From contig NZ_BNAL01000010.1 of the NCBI RefSeq assembly GCF_014653275.1, positions 9,356 through 73,355 on the forward strand: 64,000 bases of DNA. The letters run 5' to 3'. The stretch is from Deinococcus piscis. GTDB taxonomy: Bacteria > Deinococcota > Deinococci > Deinococcales > Deinococcaceae. Each line of letters begins with the position of its first letter. Positions within the stretch are counted from its first letter, which is position 1. Positions 37,586 to 47,380 of the stretch are shown piece by piece. The notes below the pieces were generated by a model. That model was not told the origin of the DNA. It searched no databases and saw only the letters and a list, made by a program, of their open reading frames with translations. Position numbers and translations under genes: made by a program.

Positions 37586-40500
37586 TCAGCGTTTCATCTT
37601 CTGCGCTGTCTCGTCCAAGGTCACGTCCAACCGCAGGTAAGCCCCCGGCTTGGTGTAGGTGTAGCCGCTGGGCAAGCCGTCAAAGCCAGCGAAGTTGTAG
37701 CCTGCGCTGACCCAAGTTCCCGGTAAGGCACGCAGATTGGCTTCTACGCCGTAGCCATACAGGGCACTTTGCAGCTGCGCGGGCTGATAGAAAGCCCGGC
37801 CCCAGGCACCCACACCCAGGTAGTCGTTCAGGTAATAGTTGCCGCCCACAAAGGCCTGTCCGCTAAAAGTGCCCCCGTCATTCAGCAGCAGCCGGGTGTC
37901 ATTTCCGGCCCGTACGGCCCAGTTGGGCTGACGGTACTCGGCCACCAATCCGGTGGTCAGGGCGGGAGCGTTGCCAGCCAGGGTGCCGTTCACATAGCGG
38001 ACGTAGCCCAAGCTGCTGAGGGCAGAGCCACGGTAGCCGTAGCCCAGACTCAGGCGCTGACCATTGCCGGACGTACGGAACTCGGCCAGGGCGTCGGCAG
38101 TCAGGGTCAGCTCATCGCTGAGGCTGCCACTCACGCCGCTGCGCAATGCGGTACTCCATTCCTGATTCTGACCGCTGTAGCCAACATCTGCGCCCAAAGT
38201 CGCCACATATTGCTTGGTGCGGTAGTGCAGGTCGGCCCCTGCGTTGGCGTCGAAGGAACGGTTGGCAACACTGTACACGGTGCCCCCACGCAGACCCAGG
38301 GTGGTGTTCTGGTTGAGCGGCAAGCTGGTGCTGACCCCGAAGCGGGCGCGGTTGCCATCGCCACCGGCAGTCGGCAGCTCATAGCCCACCGAGAAGTTGG
38401 TGTTGCCCAGGCGCGAATCCACGCCCAGCAGCGCCTGATGGCCTTCGCCCCAGGTGTACTTGTCCTGCGCTTTGAGCGTCACCGTCTCGGTCAGCCGGTA
38501 GCTCGTCTGCACGCTGGTGACGGTCGGAGCGTCGCCGCTAAAAGCCTGCTCGTGTTCGGCGCTCACCGTGATGGGATCGCCGGTATAGCCAGCGCGGGCC
38601 ACTGCACTCAGGCCGCTAACATCGCCAAAGTTGTACTTCAGGCCACCGCCCACGGTGAAAGGAGCCAGGCGGTAATCCACCACACCGCGCACATAGCCTT
38701 GCTGGGCTTCGGCAAAGTCGTCGCGGTAATCGCCTTCCAGTTCACCGCGCAGCACAGGGCTGAACTGCGTTTGGTAGGTGCCATTCACACTGAAGCCGGG
38801 ATTGAAGCGGCCCAGGCCTGCATATGCCGTGTCCTGGTAGCGCAGCCGCAGGGCAGCGCGGTCCTGTTCGCGCAGCTGGGCCGCAGCGTCCAGGCTGCCC
38901 TGGAAGCCACCAGAGTAGGCGGCCCGCATTTCGGCCCTGAAGTCGTCGCGGTTGTCGTACTGGGCACGCACACCCACCGTCGTCTGATTCTCGCCCTGGG
39001 CGGTAGGCAGCTGCACTGCCGCCGCACCGGCCACCCAGTGCTGCCCCTCGGCGGTCACCTGCGCTCCGTAGCCCCACTCCCGCTGGTCCAAAGGACGCTC
39101 CAGACGGTAGCTGGCCTCGACGCGCACGTCATTGAATCCTTCGTCCAGGGGCTGAAGTTCGCGGTTCAGGGTGACCACGCCGCTGGCGTAATCAATCGAG
39201 TAGTCGCCAAAACGCACCAGCGGTTCGCGGCGCAGCTCCAAGCCGGTGCCGCGCTCCAACACCACCACTTCCAAGGTGTCGCTGCCACGGCTGATGGCGC
39301 TGTGGGGCAGACGGATGACCCGCAGCCCGTCAGGCACGATGGCCTGCTCGCCGCGCAGCTGAACTCGGTCCGTCGGCACAGCCGCAGCAAACGCACTGAA
39401 TCTGGGGTTGCCCTTGGTTTCCAGGGTGGCCGCCGTCAGGGTTTCGCCCACAGGCAGGGCTGTGACTGGGAGCGCTGTCCGCTGATAGGTGGCCCGGAAA
39501 CGGGGGTGATCGTACACAGCGGCCACCGGGTCAATGCCCTGGAGCGGCACATTGTGTACAGAAGCGTCACCGGCCAGCGGGAAGCGCTCGAACGGGTCAA
39601 GGTCATGCGGCAAGCTGTCTTTGTCGGCAGCCACAAACAGCTTGCCTTCTCCGATAGGGCCTTCGTAATAGCCGCGTGCGGTCCAGGTCAGATCATCTGC
39701 CAGGTTGAAATTCTGCGGATCAAGGCCCAGGGTGGCCGACGCCACACCCACACCAAAGCGGCGCTGGTCAGGACGAATCTGGAAGCGGTATGGCCGGACT
39801 TGCCCTCCCGCCTCAATATCCAGGCGCAGTTCGGTGGGCACGTTTTGTGGGCGCACTTCCAGCACGCCGACCCCTTCAGTCAGGCGCACCTGATAGCCCG
39901 CAGTGGCCGGGCTGGCATCGGGCAAGAAGGGTTCCAGGTTGGAATTCAGCGTCAAGGTGGGCTGGCTGGTCGGGGTGCCGAATTCGTCCAGCGCCGTGAT
40001 TTGCACCCGGATAGGCGTGCTGCCGTCAGCCAGCAGTTGTAGCGGCTCTACCTTGACCTGAGCCGTCTGCGCAGCCAGCTTGACCGTAATCTGGTCGCCG
40101 CCCACGCTCAGGAGGTTGTCGCCGGGCTGAAGCTGCACGCCCACATAGGTCAGGCGCTGCACACCACGCACTCCGTCTTGAGTGTTGGTACCAATCTGGT
40201 CACTCGGCACGGCCTTGCCGTTGACGAGCAGCGGGCTGACAGCGCCCTGGGGCTGCTCTACGGTGACCGAAATCTTGTCACGGGTGCGGTAGACCGTGCC
40301 GTCCAGCGGCAGACGCACTGCGCCGGAATTTTCCTTTGCCGCCTTCTGCTCTGCTTGCAAGGTGCGGGCCGTCCGGAAATCCTCGGCATCAAAGCGGCCT
40401 TCTAGCACCTCGCGGCGGTCACCTGCGTACTGCGCCACCAGACTGGCCGCAGCCAGCTCAGGCAGAGGAGCCGCATGCTGCAGCGAGTAGCTCAGCTGTC

Positions 40501-42334
40501 CCACATAGGTCTGACCATCTGCAGTCGCGGGCACTTCCCAGTACAGCAGGCCGCTGCGGCCCACGCGGGGGTCTGGCAGAGCGGCACCGTTCAGGCGGGC
40601 ACTGCCGGGCTGGTAGCTTGCGCCTTCGGGCACACGGTGAGACACGATCAGGCGCTGAGCCTGGACCGGTGCGGTAAAGGGCAGCAGCACTTCACTGCTG
40701 CGCGACATGGCCGGGGCAGGCGCGTTCAGCGGGGCGCTGGACTCCTGGGTCACTGCACAACTGCCACTCGTCAGCTGACCAGTCACTTGGCCGGCTTCGC
40801 CTTCCTGCGGGGCACGGACGCGGTAGCTCAGCTCACGGGTTTCGCCTGCGGCCAGCTCACCGTCAAAGGTGCCACTGTCCAGCAACTCCACGCCTGTGCC
40901 CTGCTCCTGCAAGCGGTACGTGGTGGGCACCGTCCCCCGGTTGGTCAGCAGCACGCGTACGGTGCCTTCTTGTCCTGGCTCCAGCTCGGGCAGCTCGCGG
41001 CGCAGCTGCACGCTGGTTTCGGCGGCCAGCACCTCCACACTGCGGGTCACTTCCTGCTTCCACATGGGCGAGCGCAGGGTCACGGTATAGGTACCGGGCT
41101 CCTTCGCCAGAGCTTCCAGGGGCAGCTGGGCGGCAGCCCGCAACTCCCCCTCATAGGTGGCCTTGCCGCTCAGGTCCAGACCGGGAGCAGTCAGCTCCAG
41201 GTCCAGCGGCAGCGCCCCGGCATAATCGGTCAGGGCGCGGCCCTGCAAGCTGACCACGTCACCTACACAGACCCGGGGCTTGTCCAGCTGAAGGTCCAAG
41301 CTCACTTGCGGCTCCACCTGAATCCGGGTGCGGCCCACTCCACCAGCGGGAACAGTCACGCTGGAATCGCTGATACTCACGCGGGCACCGGGCACGGCCT
41401 GGCCCTCAACACTGTGCTCTCCGGGCGTCACGGACTGGCGCAGGCTGCCATTGACCGGCAGCTCGCGGCCATCCACCACAGCACCCACCTGGGTCGGCTG
41501 CACCCCTGTCGGCAGCAGCAGCTCGGCGGTGATCTCCAGCAGGCCAGCCTCATCTGCTTGACTGAGGGTCAGGGGCACGGTGGCCTGATGCCGCTGAAGC
41601 GCAAAACTCACGGTGTTGGAGTGCTGTTTGGCCCCGGCGGGCTGACGCAGCTCAATGACATATTCGCCAGGCTCGGATGGGAGCGGCAAGTCGGCCCACT
41701 GGACATCGCGGCCCACAGGCAGCGCCTGCCAGCGCCCATCTGCGGAGCGGACACGGGCTTCCAGCTCACTGGCACCGTCGCCGTCGTACATCCGGAGCGC
41801 GTAGCTGGGGCCGTCGGTCTTGACAGTCACCACAGGCATCCACCGCTCGGAGCGCACGTTGACGGTCAGCTGCTCGGCATGGAGCGCTGCGCTGGGGCTT
41901 TGCAGGCGCACTGCAAAGGTGTTCTTGCCGTTGCCCTGGGTCACTGCACGCAGGCGGTACTGCCCAGCAGGCAGCTCCTGATCAATCAGGGTTTCCCAGG
42001 CGTGCGCGCCCGGCTCGAAGGTCCGCCGCAGCACTTCACGTCCCTGAGCGTCTTGCAGCACGAACGTGGTGGTAACTTCTCCAGGGGCATACTGCTCATC
42101 ACCGTAAAAGTCGGCGCTGCGGTAGTCGGCTGGGTCAAGGCGGGGGCTGTACAGGTCCAGGCGCACGGGTCCGGCCACACCTACATCCAGGGTCAGGTTC
42201 TGGTCGCCCACTTCCCACATCAGGTGCGAGCCAACGCTGGTCAGGGGCAAATTGGTGCTGATTTGTTGCGCCTGCACCGGGACGCTCATCAGAGCGGTCA
42301 GGGCGAACAGGGCGGTGAGTCTACGATTTCTCAT
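37586..42334 (-). CDS. Large envelope protein with Ig-like modules and C-terminal beta barrel (1582 residues)
   Basis: Exported outer-membrane protein. The signal peptide is MRNRRLTALFALTALMSVPVQAQ. About residues 25-700 are beta-sandwich Ig-like modules plus one DUF11-like unit (RELPELEPGQEGTVRVLLTN). About 700-900 is a linker with more Ig-like folds. From about 900 to the end are alternating amphipathic strands rich in Tyr, Gly and Asn (for example RYRLAPFTVGGGLKYNFGD-like hairpins), as in a barrel of more than 20 strands. The motif DYSIDYASGVVTLNREL is common in large outer-membrane proteins. ATG 42334 overlaps the upstream stop as ATGA with GGAGG before it. Function unknown; I infer an anchor or pore for DUF11 partners. 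Confidence 0.82.
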   Translation of the reverse strand: MRNRRLTALFALTALMSVPVQAQQISTNLPLTSVGSHLMWEVGDQNLTLDVGVAGPVRLDLYSPRLDPADYRSADFYGDEQYAPGEVTTTFVLQDAQGREVLRRTFEPGAHAWETLIDQELPAGQYRLRAVTQGNGKNTFAVRLQSPSAALHAEQLTVNVRSERWMPVVTVKTDGPSYALRMYDGDGASELEARVRSADGRWQALPVGRDVQWADLPLPSEPGEYVIELRQPAGAKQHSNTVSFALQRHQATVPLTLSQADEAGLLEITAELLLPTGVQPTQVGAVVDGRELPVNGSLRQSVTPGEHSVEGQAVPGARVSISDSSVTVPAGGVGRTRIQVEPQVSLDLQLDKPRVCVGDVVSLQGRALTDYAGALPLDLELTAPGLDLSGKATYEGELRAAAQLPLEALAKEPGTYTVTLRSPMWKQEVTRSVEVLAAETSVQLRRELPELEPGQEGTVRVLLTNRGTVPTTYRLQEQGTGVELLDSGTFDGELAAGETRELSYRVRAPQEGEAGQVTGQLTSGSCAVTQESSAPLNAPAPAMSRSSEVLLPFTAPVQAQRLIVSHRVPEGASYQPGSARLNGAALPDPRVGRSGLLYWEVPATADGQTYVGQLSYSLQHAAPLPELAAASLVAQYAGDRREVLEGRFDAEDFRTARTLQAEQKAAKENSGAVRLPLDGTVYRTRDKISVTVEQPQGAVSPLLVNGKAVPSDQIGTNTQDGVRGVQRLTYVGVQLQPGDNLLSVGGDQITVKLAAQTAQVKVEPLQLLADGSTPIRVQITALDEFGTPTSQPTLTLNSNLEPFLPDASPATAGYQVRLTEGVGVLEVRPQNVPTELRLDIEAGGQVRPYRFQIRPDQRRFGVGVASATLGLDPQNFNLADDLTWTARGYYEGPIGEGKLFVAADKDSLPHDLDPFERFPLAGDASVHNVPLQGIDPVAAVYDHPRFRATYQRTALPVTALPVGETLTAATLETKGNPRFSAFAAAVPTDRVQLRGEQAIVPDGLRVIRLPHSAISRGSDTLEVVVLERGTGLELRREPLVRFGDYSIDYASGVVTLNRELQPLDEGFNDVRVEASYRLERPLDQREWGYGAQVTAEGQHWVAGAAAVQLPTAQGENQTTVGVRAQYDNRDDFRAEMRAAYSGGFQGSLDAAAQLREQDRAALRLRYQDTAYAGLGRFNPGFSVNGTYQTQFSPVLRGELEGDYRDDFAEAQQGYVRGVVDYRLAPFTVGGGLKYNFGDVSGLSAVARAGYTGDPITVSAEHEQAFSGDAPTVTSVQTSYRLTETVTLKAQDKYTWGEGHQALLGVDSRLGNTNFSVGYELPTAGGDGNRARFGVSTSLPLNQNTTLGLRGGTVYSVANRSFDANAGADLHYRTKQYVATLGADVGYSGQNQEWSTALRSGVSGSLSDELTLTADALAEFRTSGNGQRLSLGYGYRGSALSSLGYVRYVNGTLAGNAPALTTGLVAEYRQPNWAVRAGNDTRLLLNDGGTFSGQAFVGGNYYLNDYLGVGAWGRAFYQPAQLQSALYGYGVEANLRALPGTWVSAGYNFAGFDGLPSGYTYTKPGAYLRLDVTLDETAQKMKR

Positions 42335-45168
42335 GGCTGCCTCCATTCCAGTTGCGGGTCAGTGACGGCACTGCGGGGTTCGCCGCTGTAGCTAAAGCTG
42401 TAGCTGACTTGGCGTTCGCCGGCGGGCAGGGTGCCTTCAAATCCGGGGGTTCCGCTGAGCAGTTGAGCGCCAGCAGGCAGGGGGTCATTCAGCCGCAGTC
42501 CTTGCAGGGGACGGTCCGCACTGAGGGTCAAGGTCACGCTGTAGCCTTCTGCCGTGCGCGCTACCGTCTTGTGGACTGTCAGCGGACCTGCATTCAGGGT
42601 GGTGCGGCGAATCACATCAATTTCGCCGCCCAGCGGAGCCAGCGGGAAATCCGCGCTGGTCAGCCCGCGCACATGCACCGTCTGGGTGCCGTTCAGGCCG
42701 CCCTCTTGAGGCATGGTCAGCGGCAGATAGGGCGTGGTGCCAGGGTCCAGGCGCACGGCGTGGGTGCCCAGCGGCACATTGAGGAACGAGTAGCGCCCCT
42801 GCTGGTCGGTGAGCGCAATTCGGCCACCGGCCAGCACCACGCGGGCGCGGTTGAGCGGGGTGTCTACCCCTTTGTCATAGGTACCGCTGCGGTTGCGGTC
42901 CACATAGACCTGGCCTATCAGCTCACCTACGGGCCGGAACTGCTGCAAGTTCAGGGTGATTTCGGCTTCGGAAAAGTCCTCTGCGATATCGGTGGCTCCA
43001 CCCGGGCCGGTGCCGGTCACCAACACGAAGTTGCGCAGACTGGGCTGCTGGGCCGCTCCTGCTTCTACGCGCATATCGTAGGTCAGCGTGGCACTCTGCC
43101 CAGCTTTGAGTGTGGGGAGGGTCCACTGCATGACTTCGCTCACCTCGTCACCGGCCTGGTGATTGCCCAGGGGGCAGTCCAGCACGCGGGTTCCAATGAC
43201 GGGGTCAGCCAGTGGTGCAGCGCCCTGCGGCCCGTAGCTGATGGTGCTGCTGCCGGGAATGTAATCCAGCGAGGCTGGGTCTGCCAGCACATCCACCACC
43301 CGTACCGGCGTCAGGTCCGCGACGGGTGACGGGTTAGTGATGGTCAGGGTAAAGGTCACGCGGTCCCCCACGTTCGCCTGCTGGGCACTGGCCTGCTTGA
43401 CCACCCGAATCTGAATCGGCAGGTGGACGGTGGCCGGTTCGCTGGTCACGGGCGGCACACCATCTACTGGCGGCAGTTCGGTGGACACCAGATTAAAGGT
43501 GTTGGCAACGCTCTCCCCCATCTGGCCCCGGTCCGTGACGCGCACGGTCAGCTCTACAGTGCGGCTTTCGCCCGGCGCGAGACTGGCAAAATCCCAGTGA
43601 ACCACCTGCGCACCGGGTTCGCCGGTCACCTGACCACCCGGCTGCGAGGACACGTAATCCACTGCCACCGGCAGCGGATCGCTGATGCGGACATCGTGGA
43701 GTTCGGCACCATAGGTGTTCGTCACACGCAGCTGATAGGTGACCAGGTCGCCCACCCGCACGGTACGGTCTTCCTGCGGGTCCACCACCGTCTTGACCAG
43801 CTGAGGCAAGGGCCGCAGATAGTCAGTGGTGGCGTTGGTGGTGCCTCGTTCGCCCGCCACGGTAATCAGGGCGGTGACCGGGCGCTGATCGACAGGGGTG
43901 TAGCACACCTGCACATAAGCCTGTTGGCCGGGCTCCAGATATATCGGCTGGGCCAGCGGCTGCTTGCCAGGGCCATACAGCACGTGTCCAGCCTGGCTTT
44001 CGGGGTAGGTCACGGTGACGGTGAACAGGTCCGCAACATCGCCCGTGTTGCGCAGGTCGTGGTCAAAGCACACTTCCTCGCCAGCCTGAGCAAACGGCTT
44101 GGTCTGGGTATCGGCTGGGCTGCCTTCTTCGGCGGTGGCCTGCCCCACAGGACCGATGGCCACGGCTGGGGTGTAGCGCACGCTCAGCGTCGCATTGGCC
44201 GACGACTGGCGGCCACTGGTCTGGGCCGTTGCCACGTTCAGGAACTGCTGACCATCCGCCTGCTCCTGGGCACGCATCCGGAAGGTCAGCTCGGCAGCTT
44301 CACCAGGAGCCAAGCGGTCCAGGACCAGACGTACACCGCGGACCTGGGCCGGGGGCGTGGCCTGCCACAGCCCACCATCGAAGTACTCGATGCGGCCAGC
44401 CGAGGCACTGGCGCTGCCCGCCACAAACTCCAGGCCACCCGCCAATTGCTCGGCCAGCAAGTCGGTCAGCACGACCTCACGTGACTCCTGGTCACTGCTG
44501 TTCACAGTCCGCAGCCGCACAGTGGTCTCTTGCCCCGGCAGAATCAGCTGGGGCTCAAAAGCTTTTTCGACCTGAATCTCAGGCGGCGTACCGATGATCA
44601 ACGCCGAGATATTGTCAGCGTCCACACTGGCCCCGCCGGGGCAGCTGGCAACCACGTTGATCAGGGCCGAATCGGCTTCGGTGGTCGTGGCTGTGGCCGT
44701 TCGGACCAGCACTGTCACCGAAGCTCCAGCGTCCAGCGTGACCTGCTGCACCGCTGGCTCACTGGGATCAATCTGGCCGTTGCCGTTCAGGTCCACGTGC
44801 GCGGAGAGCTGAATATCCTGTGGGTTGCCCGTCTCTAGCTCTGTACGCACTGGGAACGTGCTGGTGGTGTTGCCGCTGTTGGTCAGCGTGTAGGGAAAGA
44901 GGACGGTGTCGCCCGGCAAAGCGGTACGTGTCATGGCAGGCGAGGCAGCGCTGCCGTTGGGCAGCACGCTGACCGCGCAGATTTCCTGCACTGTGGTGAC
45001 CACGGTGTTGGAGTACGCCAGAGGTGCCGTCTGGCCTTTTGCATCAACAAACTGAGCGCTGGCTTGGTTGGTGATCTGGGTGCCCGAGGGCGTCAGCTGC
45101 GCGAACGCTGGACCGGCGCACAACAGTCCCGATAGCGTCAAAGTAGATAGAGCAAATAGGCGGGGCAT
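42331..45168 (-). CDS. Secreted DUF11-repeat protein with SdrD-type B domain (945 residues)
   Basis: Exported protein with signal peptide MPRLFALSTLTLSGLLCAGPAFAQ. The N-terminal module (about 25-160) resembles that of the 672-residue neighbour, including an EF-hand-like loop DLNGNGQIDPSE. Four or more DUF11 repeats follow, for example VRVGDLVTYQLRVTNTYGAE and QQANVGDRVTFTLTITNPSP. A B-type domain at about 785-850 has GQVYVDRNRSGTYDKGVDTP and LTDQQGRYSFLNVPLGTHAV. ATG 45168 is chosen because AGGAGGAA lies just upstream. It is translationally coupled to the barrel gene, which suggests a physical complex. Confidence 0.85.
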   Translation of the reverse strand: MPRLFALSTLTLSGLLCAGPAFAQLTPSGTQITNQASAQFVDAKGQTAPLAYSNTVVTTVQEICAVSVLPNGSAASPAMTRTALPGDTVLFPYTLTNSGNTTSTFPVRTELETGNPQDIQLSAHVDLNGNGQIDPSEPAVQQVTLDAGASVTVLVRTATATTTEADSALINVVASCPGGASVDADNISALIIGTPPEIQVEKAFEPQLILPGQETTVRLRTVNSSDQESREVVLTDLLAEQLAGGLEFVAGSASASAGRIEYFDGGLWQATPPAQVRGVRLVLDRLAPGEAAELTFRMRAQEQADGQQFLNVATAQTSGRQSSANATLSVRYTPAVAIGPVGQATAEEGSPADTQTKPFAQAGEEVCFDHDLRNTGDVADLFTVTVTYPESQAGHVLYGPGKQPLAQPIYLEPGQQAYVQVCYTPVDQRPVTALITVAGERGTTNATTDYLRPLPQLVKTVVDPQEDRTVRVGDLVTYQLRVTNTYGAELHDVRISDPLPVAVDYVSSQPGGQVTGEPGAQVVHWDFASLAPGESRTVELTVRVTDRGQMGESVANTFNLVSTELPPVDGVPPVTSEPATVHLPIQIRVVKQASAQQANVGDRVTFTLTITNPSPVADLTPVRVVDVLADPASLDYIPGSSTISYGPQGAAPLADPVIGTRVLDCPLGNHQAGDEVSEVMQWTLPTLKAGQSATLTYDMRVEAGAAQQPSLRNFVLVTGTGPGGATDIAEDFSEAEITLNLQQFRPVGELIGQVYVDRNRSGTYDKGVDTPLNRARVVLAGGRIALTDQQGRYSFLNVPLGTHAVRLDPGTTPYLPLTMPQEGGLNGTQTVHVRGLTSADFPLAPLGGEIDVIRRTTLNAGPLTVHKTVARTAEGYSVTLTLSADRPLQGLRLNDPLPAGAQLLSGTPGFEGTLPAGERQVSYSFSYSGEPRSAVTDPQLEWRQP

Positions 45169-45310
45169 AGTTCCTCCTGTAGAAGTGGGGGGTAAGGTCA
45201 AGACAAAAAGTAAAGTTCTGATGTTGAGCGGTTCTGTGTTATGAATATCTGGGTTACGAATGCCTGGGTTGAGCCATCATGCAAGGCGACTCAAAGGCAT
45301 GATCTTGGAT

Positions 45311-45348
45311 AAAGTGCGCCCCGCCCATATGCTGGCTGGGCGCACTTT
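45311..45348 (-). terminator. Hairpin between the two DUF11 genes
   Basis: AAAGTGCGCCC (45311-45321) and GGGCGCACTTT (45338-45348) are exact complements. T-rich flanks lie on both sides. It is 13 nt after the stop of the 672-residue gene, so transcription of the next gene may be reduced or restarted in 45179-45310. Confidence 0.75.
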
Positions 45349-45361
45349 TTGAGGCCGCGCC

Positions 45362-47380
45362 TTAGTTCACGCGGACGGTGAAGTTGACCTGGAAGGTGCT
45401 GCCGGCAGCCAGGGTGCGGTCAGCCGGAGCCACACAGACCTCGCCGCCCTTGGCCGTGGGGGTTCCAGCCGCCAGGGTGGTGGGAGCAGTGCTGCTCCAG
45501 GTGGCACCGCCGTCGGTGCTGTACACGCCGCCGCCGCTCACGCTGACGAAGGTGGTGTTCATAGGCACGGTGTCACACACGAAGAAATTGGTGACAGGGG
45601 CGTTGAAGTTGTTCTTGGCCACGATGGCGTAGTTCAGGTTCTCGCCGGGCAGGGCCGAGTTGCTGGTGGTGTAGCCCGCAGGAGCGGTGATGCCATTGGA
45701 GGACGTCTCACCATTGCCACCCTGAACAAACTTGGCCAGGGCCACGTTGCTGTCAGTTACCTGCACAGTCACAGTGTTGGTGGTGTCGGTGGCGGTCAGA
45801 CCGCTGCCGGTGGTCACGGTTTGGGTGACAGGAGGCGTGGTGCCGGAGACCGCGTTGGCCGGAACCTGCACGGTGGCCACGAAGCAGCCCTGGGCACCAG
45901 GTTCCAGCGTCAGGGTGCTGCCCGTACCGTCGGCCACGCCGTCACAGTTGGTGTCGGGGGCGTAGGTCACAGGCACTTCCACCGTACCGCCGCCTACCAC
46001 AGGGAAAGTCACCGTCGTGGGCTGAATGGTGTAGGTGTCGGTTGCGCCGCCGGTGTTGACCACCTGCATGGGGAAGGTCACGGTCTGACCAGGCTGAGCT
46101 GCCGGGTTGGGGTTGTAGGGCGCGTCGGGGTTCGTGCTGGTGGGGATGTTGTCACCGAACAGCAGGCCCGGATCACGGATGATGTTGGTGGTGGTGTCGG
46201 TCCGGTCAGGGTTGTTGGTGCTGACCACCGTCAGGGTGGTGGTCTGGGTGTCCGAGACGTTGGGGGTGGTGTCGGTGAAGGGAATGGTGTTCTGGAACGA
46301 AGCGCTGTCGCCGGGGCGCAGGCCACCAATCACCAGGTTGCCGCCGACCAGGGTGTAGGTCACGTCGTAGGGCGCGCTGCCATCCGCTGGAGTGATGCTC
46401 ACCGTGGTGGGGCTGGTGGTCACCGGGGTACCGTCGGGAGTCAGGAAAACGGTGCCAGGCGTGCTGGAAGACACGGTATAGGTGTCGGTGGCATCACCGT
46501 TGTTCTGAACCGTGTTGGTGAAGGTCACTGCCGTCACACCGGCATTCACGTTCGCCTGCTGCGAGTCACTGGCGGTGGGGGTGATGGTGTTGCCTGCAGC
46601 GTCCGTGTAAGGAGGGGTCACGGGGCCACCGTTGCCGTCGGCGTCGTTACGGGGGCCGATCAGCGCGCCGGAGTCCTGCACGGTCACCTGGTTGTACTGG
46701 AAGAACAGGTCAGTGGCCGTTTCGGTCTTCTGAACGTTGGCCGTGCCGTTGTATTCCTGGCCGGTACCGACGGGAGTGGCTCCCACGACAGCGTCAGGTG
46801 CAGCGGTGGGGTTCACGGTGTACACCATGAAGAAGTTGACTTCGCCGGTGTTGTTTTCTACAGCAGGGGTGGTGGTGTCATCGCCGTTGGGAGCCACCGT
46901 CACGCTGGTGATGGGGGTCGCGGCAGCGATTTCTTCGGCAGACAGGCTGCCGTCGTTGTTGGTATCCGCCGACTCAGGGTAGAAGGTCACGCCAGACACA
47001 TCGCCGGTCACTTCATTGCCCAGAGAAATGGTCTGGGTGGTGTTACCGTTGTTGACAGCCACGTATTCAAAGGACACGGTGGTGCCGGGAAGCACAGCAC
47101 GCTGGTAGTCGGCAGGTGCGCCGCCAGGGGTGTTGGTCGTGACACTGTCGCCGCCGCCCACGTAGGTCAGGTCAAAGCCAGCGCGGGGCAGCACAGTGGT
47201 GGTCACCGTGTTGGACTGCGTAGAAGTCGTGGCATTGGTCGCTGGGTTGGTGTAGCTGGCAGTCGCAGTGTTGGAAATGGTGGTGCCAGCAGTGGTGGTG
47301 GGGGCAGCAGCCAGGGACTGTGCCGAAGCGGCTCCCAGGGTTAGTGCGGCCAGAAGGGCCAGGGTTTTGTTGGTCTGCAT
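45362..47380 (-). CDS. Secreted Thr-rich DUF11-repeat protein (672 residues)
   Basis: Exported protein with signal peptide MQTNKTLALLAALTLGAASAQ. It is very rich in Thr, Asn and Gly and poor in Lys. The first module shares with the 945-residue protein the pattern isNTATASY...SNTVTTTV, LPGTTVSFEYVAVNNGNTTQ and an EF-hand-like loop DTNNDGSLSAEE. Three to four DUF11 repeats follow (GVTAVTFTNTVQNNGDATDT, QTVTFPMQVVNTGGATDT). The last repeat has paired Cys and ends NFTVRVN. ATG 47380 is fixed by AAGGAGAAG. It is the first gene of the envelope locus, behind a long upstream region with a 17-bp hairpin. Confidence 0.85.
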   Translation of the reverse strand: MQTNKTLALLAALTLGAASAQSLAAAPTTTAGTTISNTATASYTNPATNATTSTQSNTVTTTVLPRAGFDLTYVGGGDSVTTNTPGGAPADYQRAVLPGTTVSFEYVAVNNGNTTQTISLGNEVTGDVSGVTFYPESADTNNDGSLSAEEIAAATPITSVTVAPNGDDTTTPAVENNTGEVNFFMVYTVNPTAAPDAVVGATPVGTGQEYNGTANVQKTETATDLFFQYNQVTVQDSGALIGPRNDADGNGGPVTPPYTDAAGNTITPTASDSQQANVNAGVTAVTFTNTVQNNGDATDTYTVSSSTPGTVFLTPDGTPVTTSPTTVSITPADGSAPYDVTYTLVGGNLVIGGLRPGDSASFQNTIPFTDTTPNVSDTQTTTLTVVSTNNPDRTDTTTNIIRDPGLLFGDNIPTSTNPDAPYNPNPAAQPGQTVTFPMQVVNTGGATDTYTIQPTTVTFPVVGGGTVEVPVTYAPDTNCDGVADGTGSTLTLEPGAQGCFVATVQVPANAVSGTTPPVTQTVTTGSGLTATDTTNTVTVQVTDSNVALAKFVQGGNGETSSNGITAPAGYTTSNSALPGENLNYAIVAKNNFNAPVTNFFVCDTVPMNTTFVSVSGGGVYSTDGGATWSSTAPTTLAAGTPTAKGGEVCVAPADRTLAAGSTFQVNFTVRVN

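Noticed and set aside
37769..42391. Two long plus-strand frames (757 and 638 codons) antisense to the barrel gene
   Set aside because: Shadow frames in GC-rich DNA with no start signals, no domains and His/Gln/Gly-rich low-complexity translation.
45821..47344. A 507-codon plus-strand frame rich in Gly, Val, Arg and His, antisense to the first DUF11 gene
   Set aside because: It is the complement of a Thr/Asn-rich repeat protein; the repetitive look comes from the DUF11 codons, not from a real antisense gene.
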